A stretch of DNA of 45,006 bases from Chara braunii (GCA_003427395.1 BFEA01000809.1:116264-161269); one strand, 5' to 3'; numbered from the stretch's first letter, positions 10,370 to 21,831 are shown. The notes: generated by a model not told the origin, from the sequence alone. Numbers and translations: made by a program.

Positions 10370-13300
10370 TTTTTTTTTTTTTTTTTTTGAGAACCAAAAA
10401 ACTTCACTACTCAAATCAAAGGAAACAGGGGTCGGGAAACCCCACAATACTCCTAAAAAATACTGGGACCAATACCCAGCTTAGGGTCCTGGAAACGGGG
10501 TCCAGTGTCCCTTTAAACAACGCTCCCCAAAAACAAAAGAAAAGGTACCCCCAGTAATTTTCTTGAAAATTTGATTCTCTTCCACCATCCAAAGGCTTGT
10601 TAATGTAGACTCTACGGAGGGAAGCTAAAACGCTCCCCGTGACCACCGGGGAAAGCAACTGCTGACAAAAATTTAATCTCTCGACTGAGTCTATCTTAAC
10701 AAGCCTCGAGTCTCTCCCCCACATTTCCTAACATTTACAGAACCCGGGACTTTATGTATGATGCAATCACTCCTTATCATAAGTTTGATCTGCAGAGCAA
10801 CTGTACTTTTGATCTGAGGATCCGACTTGTAGGATGACCTGAACAACTGGTTATTCCGGTCATCCCATGTCTTCTTCATTAATATTGCTCTTATCGTCTG
10901 AACAACATATAGCCATTCATTTTCTGATTTGACGGTCTTCCTACTGAAAGCCGTCTTTTGTAACCACTTCCAGTGCCTAATCCACCAATCTCAGATCCTT
11001 CTAGAGGTCGAACACGATAGCCACAGATGTCGATTAGTTTCCCAGGGTCATTTACATCTGATGCAAGTGGTAGAGATCTGCATACCCTTAGAAGCCAGAT
11101 TTACCGTCGACGCCCCTGCAAGGTACGACTGTAACCATAGCACACTCGCCAACTTCGATATAGCTCTATATTGTTGCCATAGTGATGATAACTGATTTTC
11201 TAATATCATTAACAAATCTCCGCCCCTTCTTCACTTGGCAACTGATAACACTGGTGACTTAAAACTTTTTGATCTCTGAATGGTCGTCGCAGTCTTTGTA
11301 GAAAAATAATTAAAGGAAACTATTTTCCGAGAGCTATCTACAAACCAACCTACTTACGTCACATCCACTCCGGCATCAGCCAACGACTTTGTTCCCATTG
11401 GGGGCGAAGCACACAAAAAAACGCCTTTAGCTTTTTTACTTTTGTTCACGCGCGGGTGACTGCAATCTCCCTTATCCCTGCAATAGAGAGGATTCAAATA
11501 GATCCTACAATCGGATACAGCTCCTTTGAGTATTCGATCACTTCTGCGATTTCCCACTGTTTGGCCACCCAACCATCGTCACCCATAGAATTTGTAACTT
11601 GCCAGATTGTATTATCCTGAAGTGGCGGGATGCACCAGAATCCCCCTGCTGGGATTTGGTTCTCCGGTAGTAAAGTTTTCCAAGAGAATAGTATTGACTG
11701 TTGAATTTCTGTAAATTTGTCCTCTATCTTCCTCAATCTACCAAGCTTGACTTTCATTTCCTCCATAAAGTTTCAGGTTTTTCTACTAGTACTCCAAAGG
11801 TCCCTAACTCTCGTCACTCCACTCTCAATCCAAGCTTTACCGTAGTTCCCTGCTGACTCATGAGCCGAGTATTCTTCACCATTCTTGTTTTTTATGAGGG
11901 AATTTTTGGAAAGTATCCGATTTAGCACTGAGTCTCTGGTCTGAGGACTGTCTCGTTCCGTTGGAAACACCTTTCTCCAAGCAAACAAAATACTCCTCCA
12001 GAATCTTCATTTAGGATGCTTTTGCACGTACGACCTAATCATTAGATATGCGAAAACATCTTTTTTTCTGCCAACCGACCATTCTTCCATCAAAATGTAA
12101 ACAGGAAGTTGGAATCACGGCCCCGCCGAGTTCGTTGTTAATGCTTTAATTGGTCATTTATCTAGCAGTGCTATGTTCTGCTGATGTGGGTCTATAATTC
12201 CTAAGCCCCCCTCAGGTATTGGGAAAGTAATAGTTTCCCAAGCTACTTTTGAGATAAACCCTTCTTGTTGTCTACCTTCTGGTTTCCATAACAATCTGGC
12301 GGCCGCTCTTCTGATTTTCTTATAAGATTCATCTCCAACAAGGTAAAACGCCAGGGTATACCATAGGACTGCAAAAGCCGCTCACGAAATGACCAAGGCT
12401 CTTCCCATTAGAGATAGGTGCCTCACACTTTGCCATGAGCCAAGTCTGTTCTTCACCTTTTCTTCCAGCACCTCGTTTTGGTATGCCACATTGTCTGTTA
12501 ATGAAACCTGTACTTCCAGAAACCGCTCAGACGTATCAGTAGGCACTTTCTTTATTCCCCAATTAACTTACAAAGAGTATTGTTCTGGCATAAAATAAAC
12601 AGATTCCAGTTTTTGGAAGCCTCGGATAACTCGCAGTAGGTGTTCAAAACTTTCCTCAGTTCTGTTAGATTCAATTTGGTATTTTCGCATGTTAATGTCA
12701 AGTCGTCTGCTAAAGCCCCTCCTTTCCCTTTATCTGAATAAGAAAAGGAGAGGTTTTTCACCCTATCGTTATATCTGACGTTATTCAACAGTATCTCTAG
12801 GTGGAGCACGAAAAGTAATGAGGTCGATGGGCAACCCTAACGAAGAGAGCACGTGAGGGAGAATCCACGAGATATCTGTTCATTGACCATTACCGTTGTG
12901 GTTGCTGTCGAGTACATGACTGAGACCCAATTACAAAAGTTAGGGTCAAAGTTCATGTGTGTGAGGGTCGTCATGACAAAAGTCCAACCCACCTTATCAT
13001 ATGCTTTCTCCATGTCTAGTAACAACACTGCAACATTCTTATTTTCCTTATCGATTATTTCCAGTGCTTGCATGGTTGCAGCGATGTTATCCATGATCGA
13101 TCTATGCTTCACGAACGCCCCCTGTTCTTTGCCAACGATACTCGGGAGGTACCCTGCTAGTTTGATTGCTAAGACTTCGGTTAGTAATTTATAGGAGACG
13201 TTCAAGACTGAAATAAGTCTTCAAATCCTCACAGCTGACTTTTCTCTCTTTTTATACATTAGCATAATGATTCATTTCATCATCCTCTTTGTTAAGGATC

Positions 13301-13560
13301 CTCCCATCAATACTCCATTGTAGATTTTCACCAGATAAGGGCTTATACTGTCCCAGACCGCCACGTAAATTTTGATTGGTAAACCATCGTATCTTGGGCA
13401 TTGAAATGTATCCATCTGTTTCACAGCTTCATTAAGTTCAACAACAGTGATCAGTTTTTCCAGGTCAAGTATACCTTGGATGTGTATTCTCACTTTGGAG
13501 TATTTCCAAAAGTCCGAGGACTCTCTGAGCTCTGAGGATATGTTATCATAAGGTCATTTT
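10370..13560 (-). mobile_element. LINE retrotransposon, 5'-truncated and decayed
   Basis: Minus-strand non-LTR element of a different lineage from the one in NRP intron 4. 13493-13272 carries the early RT segment (PRYDGLPIKIY, VKIYNGVL). 13205-12837 has YKLLTEVLAIKLAGYLP, GAFVKHRSIMDNI and motif A LLLDMEKAYDKVGW (Asp 64). 12809-12552 has motif C as LADDLTL. About 12270-12170 gives EGGLGIIDP. 11988-11354 and 10879-10416 give the C-terminal region. A 19-base T run at 10370-10388 is the poly(A) tail. No endonuclease domain is seen upstream, so the 5' end is missing at about 13.5 kb; that boundary is approximate. Several frame breaks make it a pseudogene. Confidence 0.85.
12552..13493 (-). pseudogene. 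LINE reverse transcriptase remnant
   Basis: Three separate frames hold consecutive RT motifs: the N-terminal fingers segment (13493-13272), the palm with motif A (13205-12837) and motif C with LADD (12809-12552). The usual aromatic residue before ADD is Leu here. The gaps between frames show frameshifts or stops, so no functional enzyme is encoded. Confidence 0.83.
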
Positions 13561-14096
13561 GACAAGACTATAGCACACTCTGACCATCATTGCGGGGCCC
13601 TCAGGCGATGGAAGATAACAAGGCCCTCTTCTGAAAGTTAAGTTGTCTCTCTCTTGTATTTCGAGATCATGAAACCCCTTTTTCTGCCCTTCTTAATCTA
13701 AGTTTAATCTTGTTCTGAGAGGACTCGCAAGCGGGCAGGCGGATTGCAACCCGTAGGACCGCGGCAAGACTTTGTGGGAAATCCGCCCATCGATTGCGGG
13801 AGCTCTGCCGGAACCTAGGCGAGGTTCTGGAGGCTGAGAACCATCAGGTATATCTTTCTTTATTTGTATGACCCCACTATACCTCTGTTTGACTATTTCT
13901 CTCTATGTTTGACTGTTGTACGTATGTGTTCCCCTATGATTTTTGCTTTCTTTTCATGAGTTAATCAGATTGGATGGAAGAAACAGACGTTTAAAACTTA
14001 AATTTCTTATTATTTTGACTGAAAGCGGACTAGGAATGAACCGGGGGAAAGTGGGAGGAAGATAATATGCATGCATTTGACCGGGTCAACCAAGGA
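13561..14096. other. Region between the decayed LINE and the hairpin array
   Basis: No gene seen. TTGACC-G-GGTCAA at about 14077-14089 is a small palindrome directly before the first array unit. Confidence 0.4.
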
Positions 14097-15379
14097 CTGA
14101 ACATTGTTTCTAAGTTGAATGGCTCAGGGCTGTGTTTATTTGACTGTTCAACAGAAAAATTCTCACAAGAAATGAAAGGTAAAAAAACATTCCATAAAAA
14201 AAAAATCCTTTATATATATAAATTATCATTCGAATGTTCGTCCAATTCTAAAATTTCTAATTTTGTTTGATAAGTATCCGTCTAAATATGAGTTTTCCCT
14301 TCCAACTACATTTATTTGTTCAAAATGGAATGAACGTCTGAACGAGTTTATGATTTTTTTTTAATTAAAATTTCATTCTACTACAACAAATATCTTCTAA
14401 TTTAGATTGGGTTAACATATTTATGACTGAAAATCCTTACTAAGAATGACAGTCTAATTAAAATATTTCATAAACTCATCCAGACTTTCATTCCATCTCT
14501 AGCATGCAGTTCAAATAAGAAGGGATACCCGATTCTTAAAAGACAAATTTCAAGTAAGACGAAAAATTTTAAAATTAAAATGATATTTTTTAAGATTGAC
14601 TGAAAATTTGAAATTTAGAATGTCATGTTACTATAGAATGATTATTTAATTCTATGAATTTTTTCTATTGTTTTCTGAAGGACCGTACATTGTTTATAAG
14701 TTAAATGGTCTAGTTGTTGTATTTAATTCAGAGGGTTTACCTGACTGATCTCTTTGACCAAGCATTGTTTTTAGGTGAATGACTTTGTCCGTCTGTTTCT
14801 TTTAGGTTTTCTGACTGAAGATGGGCTAAAAAATCCAACTTCATGCTTTGAATTGTTTGAGGATAGACTGAACATTGTTTCTAAGTTGAATTATTCAGTC
14901 TTTTGTATTATTTTTTGTGGAGGATTTTTGGTCTAAGGTTAAGCATTGTTTCTAAGCTGAATGGTTTAGCATAAAAACTACGCACATAAATATAAACTTA
15001 GTATAAACAGAACATATTTTACTTATACTTATATGTGAACCGACAGTTGAACATTGTTTATAAGTTGAATGGTCCAACACTGAGCCATATCATTAAAAAG
15101 AGAATGAAAAATACTAAGTATAATTTAAAGTAATTTAAACAAGCTGAGCATTGTTTCTAAGTTTAATGGCTCAGTCCCCTGCCCATATTTTTATTTATTT
15201 TGAAAACAAAGTCATAAAATTAATAAACTTTTGATAATAAATTGTTCAAGGCGACTAGACATCGTTTTTAAGCTGAATGGTCTAATGATATGCCCAAAGA
15301 AGAGAAAAGTAGTTGTGCAATCTGTTCATGTATATCCTAAAGGCATGCTAGATATTGTTTCTAAGTTGAATGGTTTAGC
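14097..15379. repeat. Array of nine spaced hairpin units with a conserved core and covarying stems
   Basis: Nine ~30-base units share the core CATTGTTTCTAAGTTGAATG. Approximate positions: 14097-14127, 14681-14710, 14756-14789, 14866-14900, 14933-14969, 15046-15078, 15144-15174, 15256-15284 and 15347-15379. Spacers are unrelated and unit starts are about 70-110 bases apart, except the first pair, which is separated by an inserted TIR element. Flanking arms differ between units yet stay complementary: CTGA/TCAG, GACTGAA/TTCAGTC, CTAA/TTAG, GTTG/CAAC, CTGAGC/GCTCAG, TAGAC/GTCTA and GCTAGA/TTTAGC. Within the core CATT can pair with AATG. The function is unknown. It could be a decayed structured-RNA or foldback tandem repeat. 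Confidence 0.75.
14149..14670. mobile_element. TIR/foldback element C, copy 1
   Basis: About 520 bases bounded by CAACAGAAAAATT at the left and its near-inverse at the right (TTTTTTCTATTG). Internal arms are also inverted: a segment with GGAATGAACGTCTGAACGAG near 14321 pairs with one ending CATTCCATCTC near 14500. It encodes no protein, so it is a non-autonomous DNA element. It sits between hairpin units 1 and 2 of the surrounding array; removing it restores the normal unit spacing. Confidence 0.78.
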
Positions 15380-15639
15380 ACCGTACCATATGTAAGCTGG
15401 GTACAAGAGTTAAATCATCTGAAAGATTCATAAACTATCTATGACGATTATTACTTCAAGATGGTGAGAGTACTTATTCCTTGTGCTTTGGTCTTGCATG
15501 TGGTTAAGTGAGATCACTACTTAGTCCAAATTTCAGTTTGATAGGTAGGTGGTTTAATTGTTCGCTACGTGCTAGAGTTATAAGAGTTAGTTTCAATTTC
15601 TGCATTTTTTAATTCAACTTTTTTTTTTTACTTAGGTCA

Positions 15640-16690
15640 ATTCTTACATTTTTTAGGATCATTTCTTATACTTGGTTTTGTATAAATCTTGGTAAGTTAC
15701 TTTCTCTACGGGAAGCGCTACCGAATCCAAGGAGTTAAAAAAAATTGAACCTTAAGAAGTTAAAGTCACTTTAAATTATGAATTCAGCTTTGTATAAAAC
15801 TTGGATGAACACTTTTTCAGAGGGAATGTTGCTGAAATTTTTACAAATCTAAGGAGTTAGTTAAATTTTGTCTTAGTTAAACTCAAACTTTGCTCTGGGT
15901 TCATATCTGAAAGGTCTTTTTTTTTAAAGAGAGTGCTGCCCAAATTTTTACTAATTTAGGGAGTTAGATAAAATTTAACTTCCCACAACAGAAAAATTCC
16001 CGCGAGAAATGAAAGTTGAAAAAACATTCCATAAAAAAACATCCTTCATATTTATTAACTACCATTCCCATGTTTGTCCAATTCTAAAATTTCCAGTCTT
16101 ATTTGATAAGTTCCCGTCTAAATATGAGTTTTCCCTTCCAACTACATCTATTTGTTCAAGATGGAATGAAAGTTTGAACGAGTTTATGAAATGTTTTAAT
16201 TAAACTTTCATTCTACTACAACAAATATCTTCTAATTTAGATTGGATTAACATATTTATGATTGAAAATCCTTATTTAGAATAACAGTTCAATCAAAATA
16301 TTTCATGAACTCATCCAGACTTTCATTCCATCTCTAGCGTGCAGTTCAAATAAGAAGGGGCACCTCATTCTTGGAAGGAAAGTTCTCAAGTAAGACGGAA
16401 AATTTTAAAATTGAATGATATTTTTTAAGATGGAATGAAAATTTAAAATTTAGAATATAATTTTACTATCAAATTAATATTTAATTCTGTGAAATTTTTC
16501 TGTTGCATAATTAGAGTGTTTTTATTTTCATATTTGAGTTAATATAAATTCTGATAAGACATTTTTCCTACGAGAAGCGCTGCCAAAATTTTCTTAGTTT
16601 AAAGGAGTTATATTATATTTTGATAGGTGACAATTATGACAATCCACTCTGAATAGGGGAGATGCTGCCACAAACCTACCTTACATTGGG
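15640..16690. repeat. Degenerate ~85-125-bp tandem array, interrupted by element C copy 2
   Basis: Recurring pattern: a T-rich run, then GGAAGCGCTGCC-like sequence, AAATTTTT, and AAGGAGTTA. The GCTGCC-type motif occurs at about 15716, 15831, 15935, 16579 and 16663. Excluding the 520-base insert at 15986-16505, spacings are about 115, 104, 124 and 84. No coding potential is seen. Confidence 0.6.
15986..16505. mobile_element. TIR/foldback element C, copy 2
   Basis: The best-preserved copy: starts CAACAGAAAAATTCCC and ends AAATTTTTCTGTTG, the terminal inverted repeats. It is 520 bases and similar to copy 1 along its whole length. It is inserted in a second degenerate tandem array, so two members of the family landed in neighbouring arrays. 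No clear target-site duplication is visible. Confidence 0.82.
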
Positions 16691-16932
16691 TATTGACTTA
16701 GAGGTAGGTTTAGGCTTAGCTTGTAGGAGGACGTTGGGTAAGAATGTGCTATGGAGTTTTATTCTTCGTACACTTATGAGTTTAACTTGGGTATTGATTT
16801 GTCTTGTGTTACAGATTATCTTGATCGTTTGATTCAAGATTTGAACTAGATTTAGATTGATCCCAAGAGGATCATCTTCTGTTATCACTGATAACAGGTC
16901 GGTTACCGATTCGGCGGTCTACGACTCAACTC

Positions 16933-17933
16933 CAACAAAAAAATTTCCCTGATAAATGAAAGTTGAAAAAACATTCCATAAAAAAAAAATCCTTCATATT
17001 TATAAATTATCATTTCAATATTCGTCGAATTCAAAAAAAATTATTTAATTTGATAAGTTTCCGTCTAAATATGAGTTTTCCCTTCCAACTACATCTATTT
17101 GTTCAAGATGGAATGAAAGTCTGGGCGAGGTTATGAAATGTTTTAATTAGACTTTTATTCTACTACAACAAATATCTTCTAATTTAGATTGAATTAACAT
17201 ATTTGTGACTGAAAATCCTTATTTAGAGTGACAGTCCAATTAAAATATTTAATGAACGACTTAAGAAGTATGGATTTGTAAGACGCATTTACAAATATTA
17301 TATCCTTCCTATGCCAATAAGAATTATGATCCCGATAGACCACGCAGATATACTTGCATTTTACAATAAAAAAAACCGTGACATTTTCAACTACTACTTC
17401 TTTGCGGCTTAATCAAAAACCGGTTGAGTCATTGTTCAAACGATTAATTTGAAATTGAAATTAAATGTACTAAGGACATGTATGTTGAAATATGTCATTA
17501 GTTTTTCATTCTTAGCATTTTTATTGCATTAGATTAAAAAAAACATTCGTTAAAACAATCACTATACAAGACTCCCTTTAACCCTAGTGAAATAATTGAC
17601 CCATTATCTAACCAACAGATAACTAATGACAATGGTGTAAGATGATTCAACCATCGATGTCAAATAACTAATTTATTTTTGTTATGTGTTATGTTATGAA
17701 TTTATGTTAGTTGAGCGAGAGCACGACTTTGAAATAACAATCCAGAATTTCATTCCATATCTAACATACAATTGAAATAAAAAAGGATACCCCAATTTTT
17801 GAAGAAAAGTTTTTAAGGACGACGAAAAATTTTAAAATAGGAATGACATTTTTTAAGATGGAATGAAAATTTAAAATTTAGAATGTAATTTTACTCTAGA
17901 ATGATTATTTAATTTTGAAAAAAAATTCTGTTG
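16933..17933. mobile_element. TIR/foldback element C, copy 3, split by an insertion
   Basis: The left part (16933 to about 17257) and right part (about 17739-17933) together match copies 1 and 2, with the terminal CAAC and CTGTTG. About 480 bases of unrelated AT-rich DNA interrupt it. ACGACTT appears at both sides of the insert (17256-17262 and 17723-17729) and could be a target-site duplication. Confidence 0.75.
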
Positions 17934-18483
17934 TTCGATTTATCCTCAATACTCAACCTAAAAGGTTTTAGCCCTGGTGGGTTTTATTGTTTTATTAACG
18001 GTTTCACCCAAATTTATTTGAATGATTATTTAACAAAAGTACTGAGTTAGAGACTGGTTGACTCCGGGTAGTGTGTGTATTTCTGGTTGACTCTTTGATG
18101 TGATTGCAAATATGTTTTGTGATTTGGACCTTTGATTTGACTGTTTGCAATCACATACATATATATGGCTGGGAGGAGCCGCACAGTGATTATGAAAAAT
18201 GATCGTCACATGCCTATTCCCTTATATATATATATACATACGCACATACCTATGTTTGGGTGTTTGGGTGGCCTAAGGGCCCATGCTTAAGGGTTAAAAT
18301 GGGGTCGAGATTGAGATAGGAAGGGAGCCCCCCTTTATTTGTTATATGATTCTTAAAAACAATTCTTAGTCAGACATTGGTCTTGGGCTTGGATTCGAGG
18401 TCATTGTTCAGGACATCCCATATCCGAGACTTTGTATGGAAGGGATCACCCCTCGCGTAGAGCTTATTTGCCCTGCCCACGGA
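17934..18483. other. AT-rich region without recognisable genes
   Basis: Contains TA-rich runs (about 18160-18170 and 18224-18236). No coding or RNA gene was identified. Confidence 0.45.
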
Positions 18484-18598
18484 GACACTCAGCCTAAAGG
18501 CCGAAGGTGTCGTGGGGGCCGCACGACTGTTCCTTCAGCCGTGCAATATCGTGAAGAGGTTGACCTTCACAATATTTTGAGTTTGATACCTGAGTGTC
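18484..18598. repeat. Cloverleaf-like nested inverted repeats
   Basis: The outer stem GACACTCAG/CTGAGTGTC (18484-18492 with 18590-18598) encloses two adjacent hairpins. 18521-18544 is GCACGACTG/CAGCCGTGC with a 6-base loop and one mismatch. 18545-18576 is AATAT-GTGAAG/CTTCAC-ATATT with one internal mismatch. A small GCCT/AGGC hairpin lies just inside the outer stem. Confidence 0.6.
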
Positions 18599-18905
18599 AT
18601 AAACGGTACTCGAATCCACGAAAGACCGCTTGGTCATGGGCACAACATAGGTACTCCATCATTGCGGCTGCTTGTGTATTCATGCATTGCTAGTCGATAT
18701 GGGAAGGTCCTGCGTCCGCACGATTTTATACTAAGTCTCGCGAGCGCCGCCTATCTAATTTCCGCATCAGAAAGTTATGGGATGGCTACTGAAGGGACTA
18801 AGATTGTGTGCGTTGCTCTGTCTGTGTCGTTTTTGTATATGTGCATGCCCGTGCATGTTCTAATTTTTATGTCGTTAGAGTGATGTGCGTGTGGTGTGTA
18901 GGAAG

Positions 18906-19328
18906 CGTCCTAGGTGACCGACGACGGGTCGCGTTTGGGACCTCAGCCCCCCAAGGCGTCGTTTCGCATACGGGTCCGATAGAGGCGTAAAACCGCGCGT
19001 ACCCCTTATGCTACAGCGAACGAGAAACGCCCTCGGCTGGTCCACCTCTGCGAATGCAGCTGATTAGCTTTCGTACTGTGGACTGGTAGCTCAACGGGGA
19101 TACGCCCACTGAAGGGAGGTGACAACTCCCGTCAGGTGGAGGTAAGTCGTGCCTGGCGTAGGCCCTATCCTTTTATAAGGGCGCGCGAGAGAGGTATAGA
19201 TGGCGCATTCGGCCGGAGCGGCTTGTGGAAGCTTCATGCGTATTCGTGGTGAGGAATAAACCAACTCCTGTGTGACGCGGCTGGGAGGGTCCCGCCCCGC
19301 TTGTGCGGTGCTGGACCGATGCGCTCGA
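18906..19328 (+). repeat. GC-rich dispersed repeat, copy 2
   Basis: Diverged direct copy of 8704-9128, with the same order of conserved blocks and many substitutions and small indels. The divergence and unrelated contents between the copies argue against their being the two LTRs of one element. Confidence 0.75.
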
Positions 19329-20329
19329 TAACGTATAAGGGCGATGCCAACTGGAAAAGAGCCCGCAAACATCGTATCTAGAAGAATTTGGAACTCGAGT
19401 CCTTATATTGACTCAGTTTTGGTAACGTCATCCATGGTAGGAATTGAACCTTATATTCCTTTCCTTCCCAAAAAGTAGAGTCGTTTTTCTTTTGAATTAT
19501 CCATTTGATAACGAACTTTTTCGTGGATCAAATGAGGCTAGATTCTTTCCTTCGCTCTAGTATCTGCCTCTTTTTGCCCCGTCATCCAACATCCCTGCAT
19601 CGAACGAACTATTCTCATAAAGTCGTACCAATTTTTTCTTCATGCAGTTTTAGAGGGTGGTTGCATTGTTTTGAAACACAATAGTAACCGAGTGTTGTTT
19701 TAACCATTGTACATTCAAATCTGAAAATTATTCGTTGAGATTGAAGCGGGCTATGTCTTCTCCGATCTTTGCTACTCCAATATTTAAGCATGCCGGTAGG
19801 ATTCCATCTTGAAAACAGGCACTTAGGAGAGCAAAGATATGTTCCTTCTCTTCCATGGTATATGCTAGGTGCGGCTGCCTCCCTCGAGACTACCGAGGCG
19901 AGAAGTGCATCACGCACTACCGCGTCGGCGCCTGGGTCCTAGCGCCGGCGTAGCTATCCTGCCATCTAACCCTACCGGTAGCGCTAAACGAGTTAGCGCA
20001 GCGATAGCGCTTCCTCTCCCCCCTTGCACAACCTTTTTGGTGTTCATGGCAGGTGCTGAAGTGCATTTCATTCAAAAATAGTCAGTGACCCCTGTTCCCT
20101 GGGCCGGACGGCTCTGGAGCTGTGAAAGAGGTCAGAACAGGTCGTCGGTGGGCTATTTCTGTCCTTATCGTTCTTTCGGAGGCGAAGTTTTGTCCTTGAA
20201 AAACCCCGCGGCCCCCAAAGAAACAGCATCACCTTCCAACACATGGCTTCGAACTTTGAATCCATACTCGTGTGTGCTCCCCCTCTTCCTGCTACCCTTC
20301 CGTCGCATTAAGCTAAGGGCCTAGATGCA
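19329..20329. other. Region without recognisable genes
   Basis: Open frames on both strands are short and unlike known proteins. The sequence turns GC-rich after about 19870. No repeat family was identified before the MITE at 20330. Confidence 0.45.
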
Positions 20330-20442
20330 CTACCCTTCTTCCCCCGACTACAACGTACGGTCATTATATCTGTATCTAGACGGAAAGTTGCCTCAAACAC
20401 AGCTATAATGACCGTACGTTGTATTCGGGGGAAAAAGGGTAG
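20330..20442. mobile_element. Foldback MITE family A, upstream of NRP
   Basis: 113 bases with ~45-bp terminal inverted repeats: CTACCC, TTCCCCCGA, ACAACGTACGGTCATTAT at the left and the inverse at the right, separated by a ~25-base loop containing CTAGACGGAAAGTTGCC. It lies about 1.4 kb before the NRP start codon. It has no protein and could form a near-perfect hairpin if transcribed. Confidence 0.88.
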
Positions 20443-21302
20443 TCGAGCCATCTGCCAAAATTTTGAAGGAATCCCATCAGGGAAATGTGTCCTGATGCAT
20501 CCAAAATGTTGGCTGATGGCCAGTAGTGCAACTACGCCCTAATAATTAGCTAATACGCTAATGATGGAAACTGCGGCCGCCAGAAGTCTCTCTCTGTTCT
20601 TTCAACTCGCCTCAAACAACATGACACATCGAGCTCGCACGGCCAGACAGCGGCGAGTAACCTCAACTCAACGGTCGTCAGCCGTTGTACACCCTCTGGG
20701 ACCGCACCGCATGACCGGGCGACCGCTGCTCGCCCTTTTTCCGGCCAGCAGCCTTACCCCTGCCCCTCGCGTTGGAAGTGCATAGACCCAAAAAAAAAAG
20801 AAAAAAAAAAGGTGCATAGACACACCTGCAAACGGCGCAAGAAACGACAGCGACCAGTCTCGCCAAGAGCGGCCGTCAATTTGCGGAAAGGCTGAGGGCG
20901 GCAGGGAGAGACGTTTGTTCCGGCCGCCATATGCCGGGAAGGGCGGCGCGGGGGGAAGGGGGAGGGGGAGGGGGAGGGGGAGAGGGGGCGCAGGCTGGGG
21001 CTTTTTCCGGGCTGGTATTTTGGTCTGGTCTGGTCCGGCCTGGTGCCATGGTAGGGTGCGGAATTTGGGCGCGGTGGAGCGCGCGTGGGCCAGGCATGGG
21101 TCTCACAGCCCAAGGTGCTTCGAGCGACAGGCTCGACGAGGACGAGCCTCACCCTGCGGGCGAGCGGTTCGACCGACCGATGGGCGTTTGGAGGCGGCGG
21201 CAGGGACGCGGGAGGGCCGTGGGGGACGCGGGAGCAGCAAGCAGCTCGGCGTGAGGGAAGGGCTTGCGGGGGAGAGAGGGAGGGAGAGGGAAGAGAGGCA
21301 GG

Positions 21303-21361
<59 letters not shown>

Positions 21362-21831
21362 CGAGAGAGAGAGGGAGAGAGAGAGATCGGGCGAGGCACT
21401 TGGAGGTTTTGTTGTGTTACAACTGAGCGGTCTGTTTCTGTGTCCTGATCACACAGTCACTGTTCTCCCCGTGGGCAATCGCCACCGCTCGTCCTCTTTC
21501 ACTCTCATCGCTGAACTCCTCGTAGATCTTCTCCATCCTGCCTCCCTCCCTCCCTCCTTCTCTCTCTGTGTCTCTCTTTCTCTTTCTCTTTCTTCTGTCT
21601 TTCTTCTGTTCGTCTTCCTGCCTATCCGTCTATTCCAGTGCTTTCGCACGGGTCTCACCTAGCCACCTGCCCAGCAGCCAGCTGGTGGCTCTTCAGCGGC
21701 GACAAGGGGCATGCTAGCGCGCTCTCGAGTCGAGGGAAGGACAATCAAGTGTCTGGCGGATCGTCTTCGTCTCGATTTGACGGTAAATAAGAAGGACGAC
21801 GTTGACCAGCTCGTCAGCAGGAAGACAGGCG
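20443..21831 (+). promoter_or_regulatory. Upstream region and 5' leader of NRP
   Basis: GC-rich stretch between a foldback MITE (ends 20442) and the NRP ATG. It contains a G-rich purine run near 20940-20990, a long (GT)n at 21304-21357 followed by a GA-rich tract, and a strong pyrimidine patch at about 21540-21605 (CTCC, TCTC and TTTC runs). Pyrimidine patches are common near plant core promoters, so transcription may start around there. I see no convincing TATA box, and the start site is not determined. The open frames here come from low-complexity GC-rich sequence. Confidence 0.5.
21304..21357. repeat. (GT)n microsatellite in the NRP upstream region
   Basis: About 26 GT units, followed by GCGTGCGA and GA repeats; about 0.5 kb before the NRP start codon. 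Confidence 0.97.

Noticed and set aside
14097-15379. A CRISPR array
   Set aside because: Repeats are spaced and hairpin-forming, but the context is a eukaryotic nuclear genome, the units are degenerate, spacing is irregular and no cas genes exist.
8704-19328. The two GC-rich repeats as the LTRs of one retrotransposon
   Set aside because: They are strongly diverged, no gag-pol domains lie between them on either strand, and the intervening DNA holds a LINE and unrelated TIR elements.
20561-21448. GC-rich open frames upstream of NRP as a separate gene
   Set aside because: They are low-complexity frames in several registers that include the (GT)n tract; the region fits better as promoter and leader.
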